Position numbers and translations under genes: made by a program | NCBI GenBank assembly: GCA_026785785.1 | Contig: JAJAZI010000133.1 | Location: 1-7,528 of the forward strand | Origin: Microbacteriaceae bacterium | Lineage (GTDB): Bacteria; Actinomycetota; Actinomycetes; Actinomycetales; Microbacteriaceae | Length of the DNA: 7,528 bases | Reading direction: 5' to 3' | Shown: piece after piece, positions 1-7,264 of the stretch | Layout of the letters: each line of letters begins with the position of its first letter | Position numbering within the stretch: the stretch's first letter is position 1 | The notes under the pieces: generated by a model | What the model saw: only the letters and a program-made list of their open reading frames with translations | Database searches by the model: none | What the model was told of the DNA's origin: nothing

Positions 1-366
1 ATGCACTTCGGCGACGATCCGCTGCACATCACGAGCGACGGCGACGGGGTTCCACAGCAGGTCGTCGCTGCGGGCCGCGGCCTGGAAGGCGAGCGTCTCG
101 ACCATCCCGACGCGAGTGGCGTCGAAGAAGCCGCGCAGGGCGTCGTCCTCGCCGGTGGGTTGGTCCTCGGCGCGGATGACTCCGGGGTTGGAGCCGCGGC
201 CGAGCTGGAGGTGCACCCGCTCGAATCCGAAGGACTCCACGATCGTGTGCGTCGCCGGTCCGGTCGCGACGACGACCCGCTCCCCCGCGGCCCGCCATGC
301 CGTTCCCAGGGTGGCGAGCGGGTAGAGGTGGGAGGCGTAGTCGGGGCTGATGATCAGCAGGGTCAC
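1..366 (-). CDS. GT1-family (UGT/MGT-like) glycosyltransferase, N-terminal part, cut by window edge
   Basis: The reading frame is open for 122 codons from a GTG at 366-364 down to base 1, so only the N-terminus is visible and the C-terminus lies outside the window. It begins MTLLIISPDYASHLYPLATL, then AWRAAGERVVVATGP and a HTIVESFGFERV stretch. This is the usual opening of GT-B fold glycosyltransferases of family GT1 (macrolide/flavonoid type): a hydrophobic first strand, then His13 in the place of the catalytic His of the G-H-x-x-P-x-x-P-L-A motif, then a helix ending A-A-G-E-R-V. The C-terminal nucleotide-sugar site is not visible, so donor and acceptor are unknown. The start overlaps the TGA of the upstream glycosyltransferase gene (GTGA) and has no good Shine-Dalgarno of its own, which suggests translational coupling. 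The family call is fairly sure. A closely related GT-B family cannot be excluded. Confidence 0.82.
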   Translation of the reverse strand, partial: MTLLIISPDYASHLYPLATLGTAWRAAGERVVVATGPATHTIVESFGFERVHLQLGRGSNPGVIRAEDQPTGEDDALRGFFDATRVGMVETLAFQAAARSDDLLWNPVAVARDVQRIVAEVH

Positions 367-2567
367 GAGGCGCTCAAGGCCCAGTCGATAACCTCGTTCG
401 CATCCGCGACGTCGCGGTAGACGGTCGCGAGCGTCGTGGCCATGCCCTGGATGGTGAAGGTGCCGGCGACCATGTCGCTCGCCCGCTGGGCATTCTCCGG
501 ACCGAATGGTCCGACGGCGGCGTCGAGCGCGTCGGAGATCCCGGCGGCGAGAGCTGTGCGGTCGCTCGTCTCGACGAGGAATCCCGTGACGCCCTGCTCG
601 ACGTAGGTGGCGGGCCCACCCGCGGCCGGCGCGACGACGGGCAGTCCCGTTGCCATCGCCTCGAGCAGCGCGATCCCGAACTCTTCTTTGATGCTCGCGC
701 AGACGTAGACGCCGTGCGATGCGGCAAGACCTGGCCGGCCGAATCTGGCAGCGGCGAGCCAGCGGGCAGCGGTGTCATTGGCGCGGTGGCCCGCGAGGAT
801 CAGCCCGCTCGCGACAGCGTCGCCACCGGGTAGGGCTGCGGTAATCCGGTCGAGCTGCTCGCGTTCGTCGGCGGAGGGATTCTCGAGATCACCGCCGACG
901 ATGAGCAGGTTGCAGCGTTCGCGCAGCTCCTCGTCCGCCGCCCAGGTCTCGACGAGGGTCGCCATGCCCTTCACACGGTGGAGGCGGCCGACCGTGATGG
1001 CGAGCGGGAGCGACCGGCGGGATTCGGGGAGGGCGGACAGCAGCGCATCGAGCGTCTCGAAGGCGGGGCCGGCGGGCGTCTCGGCGGTACCCTGCACTGC
1101 CGCCGCGCGAGCGTCGGCGCAGGCGGACTCGATGACACCGATATCGATGCCCTCGGCGACCACGGAGTGCCGCTCGGGGTGAGCGGCGATGTCGATGCCG
1201 ACGAGGTCGCGCATCGTGCGGCCGAGGTCGGGCCGCGGGAACAGCACCGTGTGGGCGGCGTCGGCGGCGAGACGCTGCACGAGGCGGGCGCGGAACCAGA
1301 AGTGCTCACGCTCGTCGACGGTACCGAAATTCGCCCGGGTGAGGGTTCCACTCGCCTCGAGCGAGTGGATGGCCCCGTGCGGGTCGGGGGCGACAGTGAA
1401 GACGACCGGGATCTCGAGTTCGCGCGCGACGGTCGTGGCCGCGAGGGTGCCGATGTCGGCCATCCTGAGGTGAATGGCATCGACGGTGCCCGCGGCGCGC
1501 AGCACGCGCCGGATGCCTCGCTGCGCGGCAATCCGACGTGGCCACGCGTCGGCGAGCTGCACCGGCTTGCCGTGGAACGGCACCGAGGCGAAGGCGTGCC
1601 CCGACAGGGTCGATCCGACCTCGGAGAGGCAGGCGAGCGCATCGGCGGAGCTGCCGCGCGACAGGGTCAGTACGCGGCTCACCTGCTCGTCACGGTCGAG
1701 CGCGGCCAACACGTCGGAGGTCGGGTCGCCGGCCACGAGGGCGTCGCCGAGCCGCACGAGAAGCGTCGCGATTCCCCCATTGTCGCCCGCCCCCACCTGG
1801 GACAGGGCACGGTCGATGTCGGCGTGCAGGAACAGCTGGGCGATCGTGAGCCCCCGGCTCCACGGAGCGCGGGGATTCACGCCCGCTGTGAGGTCGAGCA
1901 GGGCGAGCTTGGCCACGTCGGCGAGCTCACCGGTGCCGTTGGCAAGGCTCGTGACCACGCGAGTGACCGCGTCGTTGGAGTCGCGGTCACCGAGGCCAGC
2001 GATCGCGACCGCGCGCACCTCGGTGGCCTCGGCGGCGTCGGCGGCGATGCGCCGGAGGAGCCGTTCGGGAATGCGGCCGGGGATGAGCCCGACGGTCTCG
2101 ACGAGGCGTGCCCTGGCATCGGCGGCGCCCACACCGAGGACCGCCCCTTCGAGAGCCAGCCCGACGTGCTCGGCAGCGGAGCTGCCCCAGTGCTCCAGTG
2201 TGCGCTGGGCGAGCATGCCCGAGAACCCGCCTGCGATGACCATCGCGGCGAGCCCGGCGATTCCATCGAAGCGCGGCAGGCGAGCCCCGAACGCCCACGC
2301 CGCGTGCTCCCGCAGGAACAGCTCATCGTGAGAGAGCAGGGCGATCAACACCTCATCGGCCGACTCGTCGAAGACCTGGGCGAGGGAGTGCACCGCGGCG
2401 ATGGCGGTGAGCTGGTCGCTCGTGTCGATCGCGGCCTGCGCGAGCAGCCGGACCGCTCTCGTGCCTCCATTGCGACTGGCCGCGACGGTCAGGTCGTCCG
2501 CGCAGCGGATTCCTTCCAAGATCGATCCGGCGTCACGCATCGCGTCGAGGGCTGTCTGAGTTGCCAT
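363..2567 (-). CDS. HEAT-like repeat protein fused to a GT4-type glycosyltransferase
   Basis: This is a 734-residue protein in two parts. Residues about 1-230 are Ala/Leu-rich paired helices resembling HEAT or PBS-lyase repeats (for example LREHAAWAFGARLP at 85-98 and EVRAVAIAGLGD at 183-194). Residues about 236-730 look like a GT-B glycosyltransferase of family GT4: an N-terminal nucleotide-fold start with the glycine turn GDNGGIATLLVRLGDAL (261-277), HLRMAD (366-371), the donor-phosphate motif VGRLHRVKG (526-534, with R528 and K533), and the E-x7-E motif at E628/E636 within KEEFGIALLEAMATGLPVV, followed by AAGGP. All key GT4 residues I know are present, so it should be an active retaining transferase. 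Donor and acceptor are unknown. No signal peptide or membrane segment is seen. The start ATG has an AGAGAGG nine bases upstream. A sucrose-phosphate-synthase-like or MshA-like enzyme is the nearest general comparison. The HEAT part probably mediates protein contacts (inference). Confidence 0.88.
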   Translation of the reverse strand: MATQTALDAMRDAGSILEGIRCADDLTVAASRNGGTRAVRLLAQAAIDTSDQLTAIAAVHSLAQVFDESADEVLIALLSHDELFLREHAAWAFGARLPRFDGIAGLAAMVIAGGFSGMLAQRTLEHWGSSAAEHVGLALEGAVLGVGAADARARLVETVGLIPGRIPERLLRRIAADAAEATEVRAVAIAGLGDRDSNDAVTRVVTSLANGTGELADVAKLALLDLTAGVNPRAPWSRGLTIAQLFLHADIDRALSQVGAGDNGGIATLLVRLGDALVAGDPTSDVLAALDRDEQVSRVLTLSRGSSADALACLSEVGSTLSGHAFASVPFHGKPVQLADAWPRRIAAQRGIRRVLRAAGTVDAIHLRMADIGTLAATTVARELEIPVVFTVAPDPHGAIHSLEASGTLTRANFGTVDEREHFWFRARLVQRLAADAAHTVLFPRPDLGRTMRDLVGIDIAAHPERHSVVAEGIDIGVIESACADARAAAVQGTAETPAGPAFETLDALLSALPESRRSLPLAITVGRLHRVKGMATLVETWAADEELRERCNLLIVGGDLENPSADEREQLDRITAALPGGDAVASGLILAGHRANDTAARWLAAARFGRPGLAASHGVYVCASIKEEFGIALLEAMATGLPVVAPAAGGPATYVEQGVTGFLVETSDRTALAAGISDALDAAVGPFGPENAQRASDMVAGTFTIQGMATTLATVYRDVADANEVIDWALSAS

Positions 2568-2670
2568 GGTTGTCTACCTCTCTGCGGCTGGTTCGAGCGC
2601 GTATCTTCGGAGGGCCTTCGAATCGCGGCAGCGATCCGATTGCACCACCTCACGCACCCCCCAGTTCTCC
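2568..2670. other. Short intergenic gap between flotillin and glycosyltransferase genes
   Basis: These 103 bases separate the TAA of the flotillin gene from the ATG of the next minus-strand gene. They contain the Shine-Dalgarno of the downstream gene and two weak inverted repeats (ATCGC-GGCA-GCGAT at 2622-2635, and an imperfect TTCG..CGAA pair at 2606-2622). I see no T-run terminator and no clear promoter hexamers. Read-through from the flotillin gene into the glycosyltransferase genes is therefore possible but not shown. Confidence 0.5.
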
Positions 2671-4176
2671 TTACTCAACACTCTCAATCGGAGCGTTACC
2701 TGACGATTCGCTGGGAGCCGGGGCACGCAAACCGGTCATCGTGAGATTCTCTCCGATCGCCTTGCCCACCGCGCTGCCCGTCGACCGGCCGGTGATGATC
2801 TCGGAGAGGTCGATTCCGACCAGGTCCCGGATGATCTGCGTGGAGGTGGCGAGCTGGCTCGCGACGCTCTGCCCGACCTGCTCGGTTCCGCTCCCGTCCG
2901 TCGCGATGATCGTCATGGTGCCGATCGCCGAGAGTGGTTCGGATGCCGCACGCACGATCTCGGGAAGCTGGCTGATGATCTGCTGGCGGAGGAGGTCCTC
3001 TGCCCGCTCGTCGAGGGCATCCGCTCGGGCCCTGGTCGACTCGGCCTCGGCGGATCCCTTGACCCTGATCGAGTTGGCCTCGGCCTCGCCCTCCGCCTGC
3101 AGCGCCTGGGCTGCGGCGATTCGGCGGTTCTTCTCGGCGACACCCTCGGCCTCGACGGCCTCCGCGGCGGACTTGCGCCGGTCGCGGTCGGCATTCGCGG
3201 CGGCGACGCTCGCGGCGGCGGATGCTTCGGCGCTCTTCTCGACCGCGTACGCCTCGGCATCCGCGACAGCACGGATCTCGGCGTCGAGCTCCTGCTTGCG
3301 CAGCCCCACACGCTTGCTCGCGGTCACTTCCTGCTGGGAGATGACCTCCTGCTGGGCGATCGCCTCGGCGAGGGGCTTGGCTGCTGCGGCCTCGGCCCTG
3401 GCCTTGTCGGTCTCCTTCTGGATCTCAGCGTTACGCAGGTCGAGCTTGCGCTGCTGCTCAGCGACGGCCTGATCAGCGCCGATCCTCGCCTCCTCCGAGG
3501 CCTGGCGCGAGACGGACTCGGCGATCTCGGCGACCTGCTTGACCCGCGCAGCCTCGCCGCGGCCGAGGTCGCGGATGTAGCCGTGGTCGTCGTCGATCTC
3601 CTTGATCTGCAGGGTGTCGATCTCGAGGCCCTGCACGTCGAGTGATTCCCGCACGGCCTCGAGCACCTGGCCCTGCAGTGCGGAGCGGTTGGTGATGATC
3701 TCTGTCACGGTGAGTTGCCCGACGATGGAGCGGACGGAGCCGCTCAGCACCTCTTCGGTCGACGACTCGATCTGGTCCTGCTGGTTGAGGAACCGCTGCG
3801 CCGCCGCGCGCACCATCGACTCGGATCCGCCGACCTTGACGACGGCGACGGCGTTGACCTTGATCGTGATCGCGTCCCTGGTCTGGGCCGTCGCCTGCAC
3901 GTTGAGCTGGCGGCTCCGCAGGCTCAGCTTGAAGTGGGCCTCCACGATCGGCTTGACGAAGACCCGCGAGCCGAAGACGACCCGCTGGCCGGCGTTCTCG
4001 GTCTGCGCGTCACCCGGCTTGAGGGTGCGCTGGCGCGAGGTGACGATGATCGCCTCGTCGGGCTTCGCGACCTTGATGCTCCGCACGAGCGTGAACAGCA
4101 CCACGACGACGATGAGGGCGATCACCCCGACGGTGATGCCGTTGGTGATGGTTTGCGGCGCGAGATCAAGGAGCAT
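2671..4176 (-). CDS. Flotillin-like SPFH domain membrane protein
   Basis: This is a 501-residue protein. Residues about 13-33 form one hydrophobic membrane segment (GITVGVIALIVVVVLFTLVR). An SPFH/band-7 domain follows (about 34-205), opening KVAKPDEAIIVTSRQR and closing with IKEIDDDHGYIRDLGRGEAA. Next is a long Ala/Glu-rich coiled coil (about 205-395) with repeated A-E-A/E-G-E-A-E elements, and then a flotillin-type C-terminus (about 396-470: LLRQQIISQLPEIVRAAS, then IIATDG). Domain order and length match bacterial flotillins (FloT/YuaG type), which assemble on the cytoplasmic face and organise membrane microdomains. The frame stays open upstream to an ATG at 4347, but I chose the ATG at 4176. 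It has GAAAGG six bases upstream, and the extra 57 residues are Arg/Pro/Thr-rich, unlike a flotillin start. No NfeD-type partner gene is adjacent in the window. The family call is near certain; the cellular job is not known. Confidence 0.94.
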   Translation of the reverse strand: MLLDLAPQTITNGITVGVIALIVVVVLFTLVRSIKVAKPDEAIIVTSRQRTLKPGDAQTENAGQRVVFGSRVFVKPIVEAHFKLSLRSRQLNVQATAQTRDAITIKVNAVAVVKVGGSESMVRAAAQRFLNQQDQIESSTEEVLSGSVRSIVGQLTVTEIITNRSALQGQVLEAVRESLDVQGLEIDTLQIKEIDDDHGYIRDLGRGEAARVKQVAEIAESVSRQASEEARIGADQAVAEQQRKLDLRNAEIQKETDKARAEAAAAKPLAEAIAQQEVISQQEVTASKRVGLRKQELDAEIRAVADAEAYAVEKSAEASAAASVAAANADRDRRKSAAEAVEAEGVAEKNRRIAAAQALQAEGEAEANSIRVKGSAEAESTRARADALDERAEDLLRQQIISQLPEIVRAASEPLSAIGTMTIIATDGSGTEQVGQSVASQLATSTQIIRDLVGIDLSEIITGRSTGSAVGKAIGENLTMTGLRAPAPSESSGNAPIESVE

Positions 4177-4182
4177 AGTGAG

Positions 4183-4188
4183 CCTTTC
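4183..4188 (-). promoter_or_regulatory. Ribosome binding site setting the flotillin start
   Basis: On the minus strand GAAAGG lies six bases before the ATG at 4176. The next in-frame ATG upstream (4347) would place this site inside the coding region and add a non-flotillin N-terminus, so this site supports the shorter protein. Confidence 0.7.
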
Positions 4189-4348
4189 GTGGCACTCCGG
4201 GGACGATCCCGAGGATCCCTTCGATACTATCGTGCGGGCCGGATGCTGCGGCGGGGCGTCACGCGGCGTAACAGGCTTTGTGCGGGTGGCCGCCTGCGCG
4301 ACATCGTTGGTCACCACACCACGCGGGCAGCGCCGCGACCGACGCATC

Positions 4349-4354
4349 GAGGGG
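4349..4354 (+). promoter_or_regulatory. Ribosome binding site setting the flavin reductase GTG start
   Basis: GAGGGG ends seven bases before the GTG at 4362. The alternative upstream ATG at 4278 has no comparable site and would add 28 Arg/His/Pro-rich residues that do not resemble the family. Confidence 0.7.
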
Positions 4355-4361
4355 ACAGCTC

Positions 4362-4955
4362 GTGACGATCAACAGCCAGACGGCGCAGGCGCAGGCGACC
4401 GCCGCGACCGCACACTTCGCGGACTCGCTGTCCTCGGGTGACTTCAAGGCCGCCTTCCGCAACCACGCCGCCGGGGTGGCCCTCATCACGGCCGACGACG
4501 GCACGGGGCCCGTCGCCCTCACCGCGACCTCGGTGATCTCGGTCAGCGCCGAGCCGCCCCTGTTCGTCTTCTCGGTCTCGGCGCAGTCGTCGAGTTCGGC
4601 GACGATCACCTCCTCGGACACGGTCGTCGTCCACCTGCTCGAAGCCGACCAGCTCGAGCTCGCCCAGCTCGGCGCGACGAGCGGGATCGACCGCTTCGCC
4701 CAGGCCCCGGAGTGGTCCCGGCTGGTGACCGGCGAACCGGTGTTCCACGCTGCCCCCGTCTGGATCCGGGGCAGGATCATCAGCCGAATGGATGCGGGGA
4801 CCTCCACGGTCATCGCCGTGCACGCCCTGCAGTCCAACGTGGCGGAGGGCGGCAACATGCCCACCGACGCCGTCGATACCCCCGAGGCCGAGCCGCTCGT
4901 CTACCACAACCGCACGTGGCACCGACTGGGCTCGCACTCCCGGATTCCCGCGTGA
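4362..4955 (+). CDS. Flavin reductase-like FMN-binding split-barrel protein
   Basis: This is a 197-residue protein, a usual length for the flavin reductase-like family (Pfam flavin_reduct; HpaC/RutF-type short-chain flavin reductases). The family features in order are FRNHAAGVALITA (32-44), the flavin-binding strand VALTATSVISVSAEPPLFVFSV (51-72), small polar residues SAQSSSSA (73-80), HLLEADQLELAQ (91-102), a late GTSTVIAVH strand (146-154), and the typical end PLVYHNRTWHRLG (178-190). Members use NAD(P)H to reduce free FMN or FAD for a separate oxygenase, or bind flavin tightly as oxidoreductases. No oxygenase is in the window, so the partner is unknown. The GTG start is chosen from the GAGGGG site. 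Its TGA overlaps the GTG of the acetyl-CoA synthetase gene, so the two are one transcription unit and probably translationally coupled. The first 25 residues are Ala/Gln/Thr-rich and probably disordered. Confidence 0.9.
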   Translation: MTINSQTAQAQATAATAHFADSLSSGDFKAAFRNHAAGVALITADDGTGPVALTATSVISVSAEPPLFVFSVSAQSSSSATITSSDTVVVHLLEADQLELAQLGATSGIDRFAQAPEWSRLVTGEPVFHAAPVWIRGRIISRMDAGTSTVIAVHALQSNVAEGGNMPTDAVDTPEAEPLVYHNRTWHRLGSHSRIPA

Positions 4956-6979
4956 GCCAGAACGACGGCTCCATCCGCAACCTCCTCACCGAGAACCGCC
5001 GCTACCCGGCCCCGCCCGACTTCGCTGCCCAGGCCAACGTCGACGGCACCTGGTGGAACCTCGCCGCGGCCGACCCCGTGGCATTCTGGTCCGAGCAGGC
5101 GAAGCGCCTCGACTGGGCCGAACCGTGGCAGACCGACCACAGCTGGGAGCCCGCACTGCCCCAGGCAGACGGCACCCTGTCGATCCCCCGGGCCGAGTGG
5201 TGCGCCGGCGGGCGTCTCAACGTCGCGGTGAACTGCGTCGACCGGCACGTCGCGGCGGGCCGCGGCGACAAGGTCGCCTTCTATTTCGAGGGAGAGCCGG
5301 GCGATCGCCGCAGAATCACCTACGCCGAACTCGAGCGTGAGGTCGCGAAGGCGGCGAACACCCTCATCGACCTCGGCATCGTGCAGGGCGACCGGGTCGT
5401 GCTCTACCTCCCGGTCATCCCGGAGACCATCATCATCACCCTCGCCATCGCGCGGCTCGGCGCCGTGCACTCGCTCGTCTTCGGCGGCTTCTCGGCCGAG
5501 GCGCTGCGGTTCCGCATCAAGGACACTGGCGCGAAGCTCCTCGTGACGACCGACGGCCAGTACCGGCGCGGGGCGGCCGTCGCCGTGAAGTCCGCCGCCG
5601 ACGCCGCCGTCGACGGGGTCGCATCCATCGAGCACGTTCTCGTCGTCCGCCGCACCGGCGACGCGACGCCCGACGTGCCGTGGACGCCGGGCAGGGATGT
5701 CTGGTGGCACGAGAGCGTCGACCGTGCGCCCGACACCCACGAGGCTGAGTTCTTCGACGCCGAGACCCCCCTGTTCATCATCTACACCTCGGGTACGACC
5801 GGCACGCCGAAGGGCCTCGTGCACTCGAGCGGCGGCTACCTGACCCACGCGTCGTGGAGCCACTGGGCGGTCTTCGACGCGAAGGACGACGACGTGCACT
5901 GGTGCACGGCCGACCTCGCCTGGGTCACCGCGCACAGCTACGTGCACTACGGACCGCTGTCGAACGGCACCACCTCGGTCATCTACGAGGGCACCCCGAA
6001 CACGCCGCATCCCGGCCGGCACTTCGAGATCATCGAGCGCTATGGCGTCACGACCTATTACACGGCACCGACCCTCATCCGCACCTTCATGACCTGGTTC
6101 CAAGACGGCCTGCCCGCGGAGTTCGACCTGTCGAGCATCCGCTTGCTCGGCTCGGTCGGCGAGGCGATCAACCCGGAGGCGTGGGTCTGGTTCCGCGAGC
6201 ATATCGGGGCCGGCACCGCGCCGATCGTCGACACCTGGTGGCAGTCCGAGACGGGAGCGGCGGTCATGGCTCCGCTGCCGGGCGTCTCGACCCTCAAGCC
6301 GGGCTCGGCGCTGCGCGCCCTGCCGGGGCTGTCGACCCGTGTTGTCAACGACGTCGGAGACGAGGTGCCGCTCGGGTCGGGGGGCTACCTCGTCATCGAA
6401 GGCACCTGGCCGGGGATGGCGCGCACGGTGTGGGGAAACCCGGAACGCTACCGCGACTCCTACTGGGCGAGGTTCGCCGAGCAGGGCTACTTCTTCTCCG
6501 GCGACGGAGCCAAGTACGACGACGACGGCGACATCTGGCTGCTCGGCCGCGTCGACGACGTGATCAATGTCGCCGGGCATCGCCTCTCGACGATCGAGAT
6601 CGAGTCCGCCCTCGTGTCCCACCCGGCGGTCGGCGAGGCCGGCGTTGTCGGCGTCGCGGACCCGACGACGGGAGAGGCCATCGCCGCGTTCGTGATCCCC
6701 GCCGTGGCGCCGGTGGACCCCCGAGACCCGGCCGCGTGGCTCGCCCTCCGCGGTGAGCTCACGCCGCTGCTGCGGGCACACATAGCCGACCAGATCGGAC
6801 CCGTCGCGAAACCCCGCGACGTGTTCATCGTGCCCGACCTGCCGAAGACCCGCTCGGGAAAGATCATGCGGCGCCTGCTCGGCGACATCGTCGACGGGCG
6901 GCCCCTCGGCGACACGACCTCGCTGCAGGATGAGACGACGCCCGGGCAGATCCGGCGAATAGTCGAGGCCGGGCGCTAG
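4952..6979 (+). CDS. acs: Acetyl-CoA synthetase (acetate--CoA ligase, AMP-forming)
   Basis: This is a 675-residue soluble enzyme of the acyl-adenylate-forming superfamily. It makes acetyl-CoA, AMP and PPi from acetate, ATP and CoA through acetyl-AMP. Visible features are an Acs-type N-terminus with WWNLAAADPVAFWSEQAKRLDW (34-55), the phosphate loop YTSGTTGTPKG (278-288), WVTAHSYVHYGPL (324-336), GSVGEAINPEAW (400-411), DTWWQSETG (427-435), YFFSGDGA (513-520), the hinge GRVDDVINVAGHRL (532-545), and the C-terminal PKTRSGKIMRR (631-641), whose Lys637 is the acetylation-sensitive catalytic lysine in the family. V325, T326, V402 and W430 align with the four acetate-pocket residues of the Salmonella enzyme; the Trp excludes longer acyl chains. 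Length is slightly above the usual 650. The GTG start overlaps the TGA of the flavin reductase gene. An upstream in-frame ATG (4712) lies inside that gene and was rejected. No strong Shine-Dalgarno is seen, so coupling is likely. Confidence 0.95.
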   Translation: MSQNDGSIRNLLTENRRYPAPPDFAAQANVDGTWWNLAAADPVAFWSEQAKRLDWAEPWQTDHSWEPALPQADGTLSIPRAEWCAGGRLNVAVNCVDRHVAAGRGDKVAFYFEGEPGDRRRITYAELEREVAKAANTLIDLGIVQGDRVVLYLPVIPETIIITLAIARLGAVHSLVFGGFSAEALRFRIKDTGAKLLVTTDGQYRRGAAVAVKSAADAAVDGVASIEHVLVVRRTGDATPDVPWTPGRDVWWHESVDRAPDTHEAEFFDAETPLFIIYTSGTTGTPKGLVHSSGGYLTHASWSHWAVFDAKDDDVHWCTADLAWVTAHSYVHYGPLSNGTTSVIYEGTPNTPHPGRHFEIIERYGVTTYYTAPTLIRTFMTWFQDGLPAEFDLSSIRLLGSVGEAINPEAWVWFREHIGAGTAPIVDTWWQSETGAAVMAPLPGVSTLKPGSALRALPGLSTRVVNDVGDEVPLGSGGYLVIEGTWPGMARTVWGNPERYRDSYWARFAEQGYFFSGDGAKYDDDGDIWLLGRVDDVINVAGHRLSTIEIESALVSHPAVGEAGVVGVADPTTGEAIAAFVIPAVAPVDPRDPAAWLALRGELTPLLRAHIADQIGPVAKPRDVFIVPDLPKTRSGKIMRRLLGDIVDGRPLGDTTSLQDETTPGQIRRIVEAGR

Positions 6980-6982
6980 CAC

Positions 6983-7014
6983 GCGCCGCGCGACGCGGGC
7001 GCCGGGAGTGCCCG
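6983..7014 (+). terminator. Probable terminator hairpins after acs
   Basis: Four bases after the acs TAG, GCGCC (6983-6987) pairs with GGCGC (6998-7002). Three more inner pairs (6988-6990 with 6994-6996, one bulged base) make a very GC-rich stem. A second small hairpin CGGG-AGTG-CCCG follows at 7003-7014. There is no T-run, which is common in actinomycetes. Position and stem strength are the only support. Confidence 0.5.
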
Positions 7015-7068
7015 TTCCTGACACGAGAAGGGAAATCGGTCGGGCTCCCGCGTCTCCTCAGATCCGCC

Positions 7069-7188
7069 GGTTTGGCATCGGGTGTGTGTACACGTTCCGG
7101 CGAACTGCGGATGTGGCTGCAGCCGACCCCCGCAGACGCGGGACTGCTTCACCGCGCGGCGAGATATCTCCGGAGTTTCGCGCAGCCA
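7069..7188. repeat. Palindrome-rich ~120-bp element, copy A
   Basis: This stretch aligns in the same direction with 7396-7515. By hand, 37 of 48 columns match over the left part (7069-7116 against 7396-7442, starting GGTTTG), and about 25 of 39 in the next block. Each end carries a CCGG-centred arm (TTCCGGCGAA at 7095-7104; CTCCGGAG at 7169-7176). Inside are a perfect palindrome GGCTGCAGCC (7115-7124), a hairpin CCCGC-AGAC-GCGGG (7129-7142) and a palindrome GAGATATCTC (7161-7170). The arms have decayed relative to copy B. Confidence 0.72.
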
Positions 7189-7240
7189 TCCGCCATAGCC
7201 ATCAAGCGCAGCCATCAAGCACAGCCATCAAGCACAGCCA
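7184..7240. repeat. 13-bp tandem repeat, about four units
   Basis: The unit AGCCATCAAGCAC occurs exactly at 7210-7222 and 7223-7235, with one change at 7197-7209 (AGCCATCAAGCGC). A degenerate unit stands at 7184-7196 (AGCCATCCGCCAT), and the start of a further one is at 7236-7240. The period is not a multiple of three, so it would break any reading frame if unit number varied. It begins at the right end of repeat copy A. Confidence 0.85.
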
Positions 7241-7264
7241 CAGGATCAACCGCATTTCGTTGAT

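Larger units (their letters stand above)
4177..4361. promoter_or_regulatory. Divergent promoter region between flotillin and flavin reductase genes
   Basis: These 185 bases lie between two genes that point away from each other, so at least one promoter in each direction is expected. On the minus strand TAGTAT (4229-4224) is a reasonable -10 element about 48 bases before the flotillin ATG, but no matching -35 is visible 16-18 bases upstream of it. On the plus strand I see no convincing hexamer pair. A 16-base near-palindrome at 4282-4297 (GCGGGTGGCCGCCTGC) could be an operator. A CGGG/CCCG hairpin (4198-4211) would sit in the flotillin leader. All of these are weak calls. Confidence 0.45.

Noticed and set aside
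2606..2635. Terminator between the flotillin and glycosyltransferase genes
   Set aside because: The inverted repeats are only 4-5 pairs with no T-run, which is too weak to call.
978..2744. Long plus-strand open frame (588 codons) opposite the HEAT-GT4 gene
   Set aside because: It is rich in Gly, Arg, Glu and His with no recognisable domain, and lies antisense to a gene with clear GT4 motifs. High GC removes stop codons from opposite frames, so this is a shadow.
4177..4347. 57-residue N-terminal extension of the flotillin
   Set aside because: The ATG at 4176 has a good ribosome site and the membrane segment starts soon after it. The extension is low-complexity Arg/Pro/Thr.
4712..4951. 80-codon N-terminal extension of acs
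   Set aside because: It lies inside the flavin reductase gene in another frame and gives Arg/Pro-rich sequence unlike any Acs N-terminus. The GTG at 4952 fits the family.
4901..7024. Long minus-strand open frame (707 codons) opposite acs
   Set aside because: It is the antisense shadow of acs, with Arg/Asp/Gly/Val-rich sequence and no motif. It also crosses the terminator region.
7184..7240. CRISPR array
   Set aside because: The units are 13 bp and contiguous with no spacers. This is a simple tandem repeat, and no cas gene is present.
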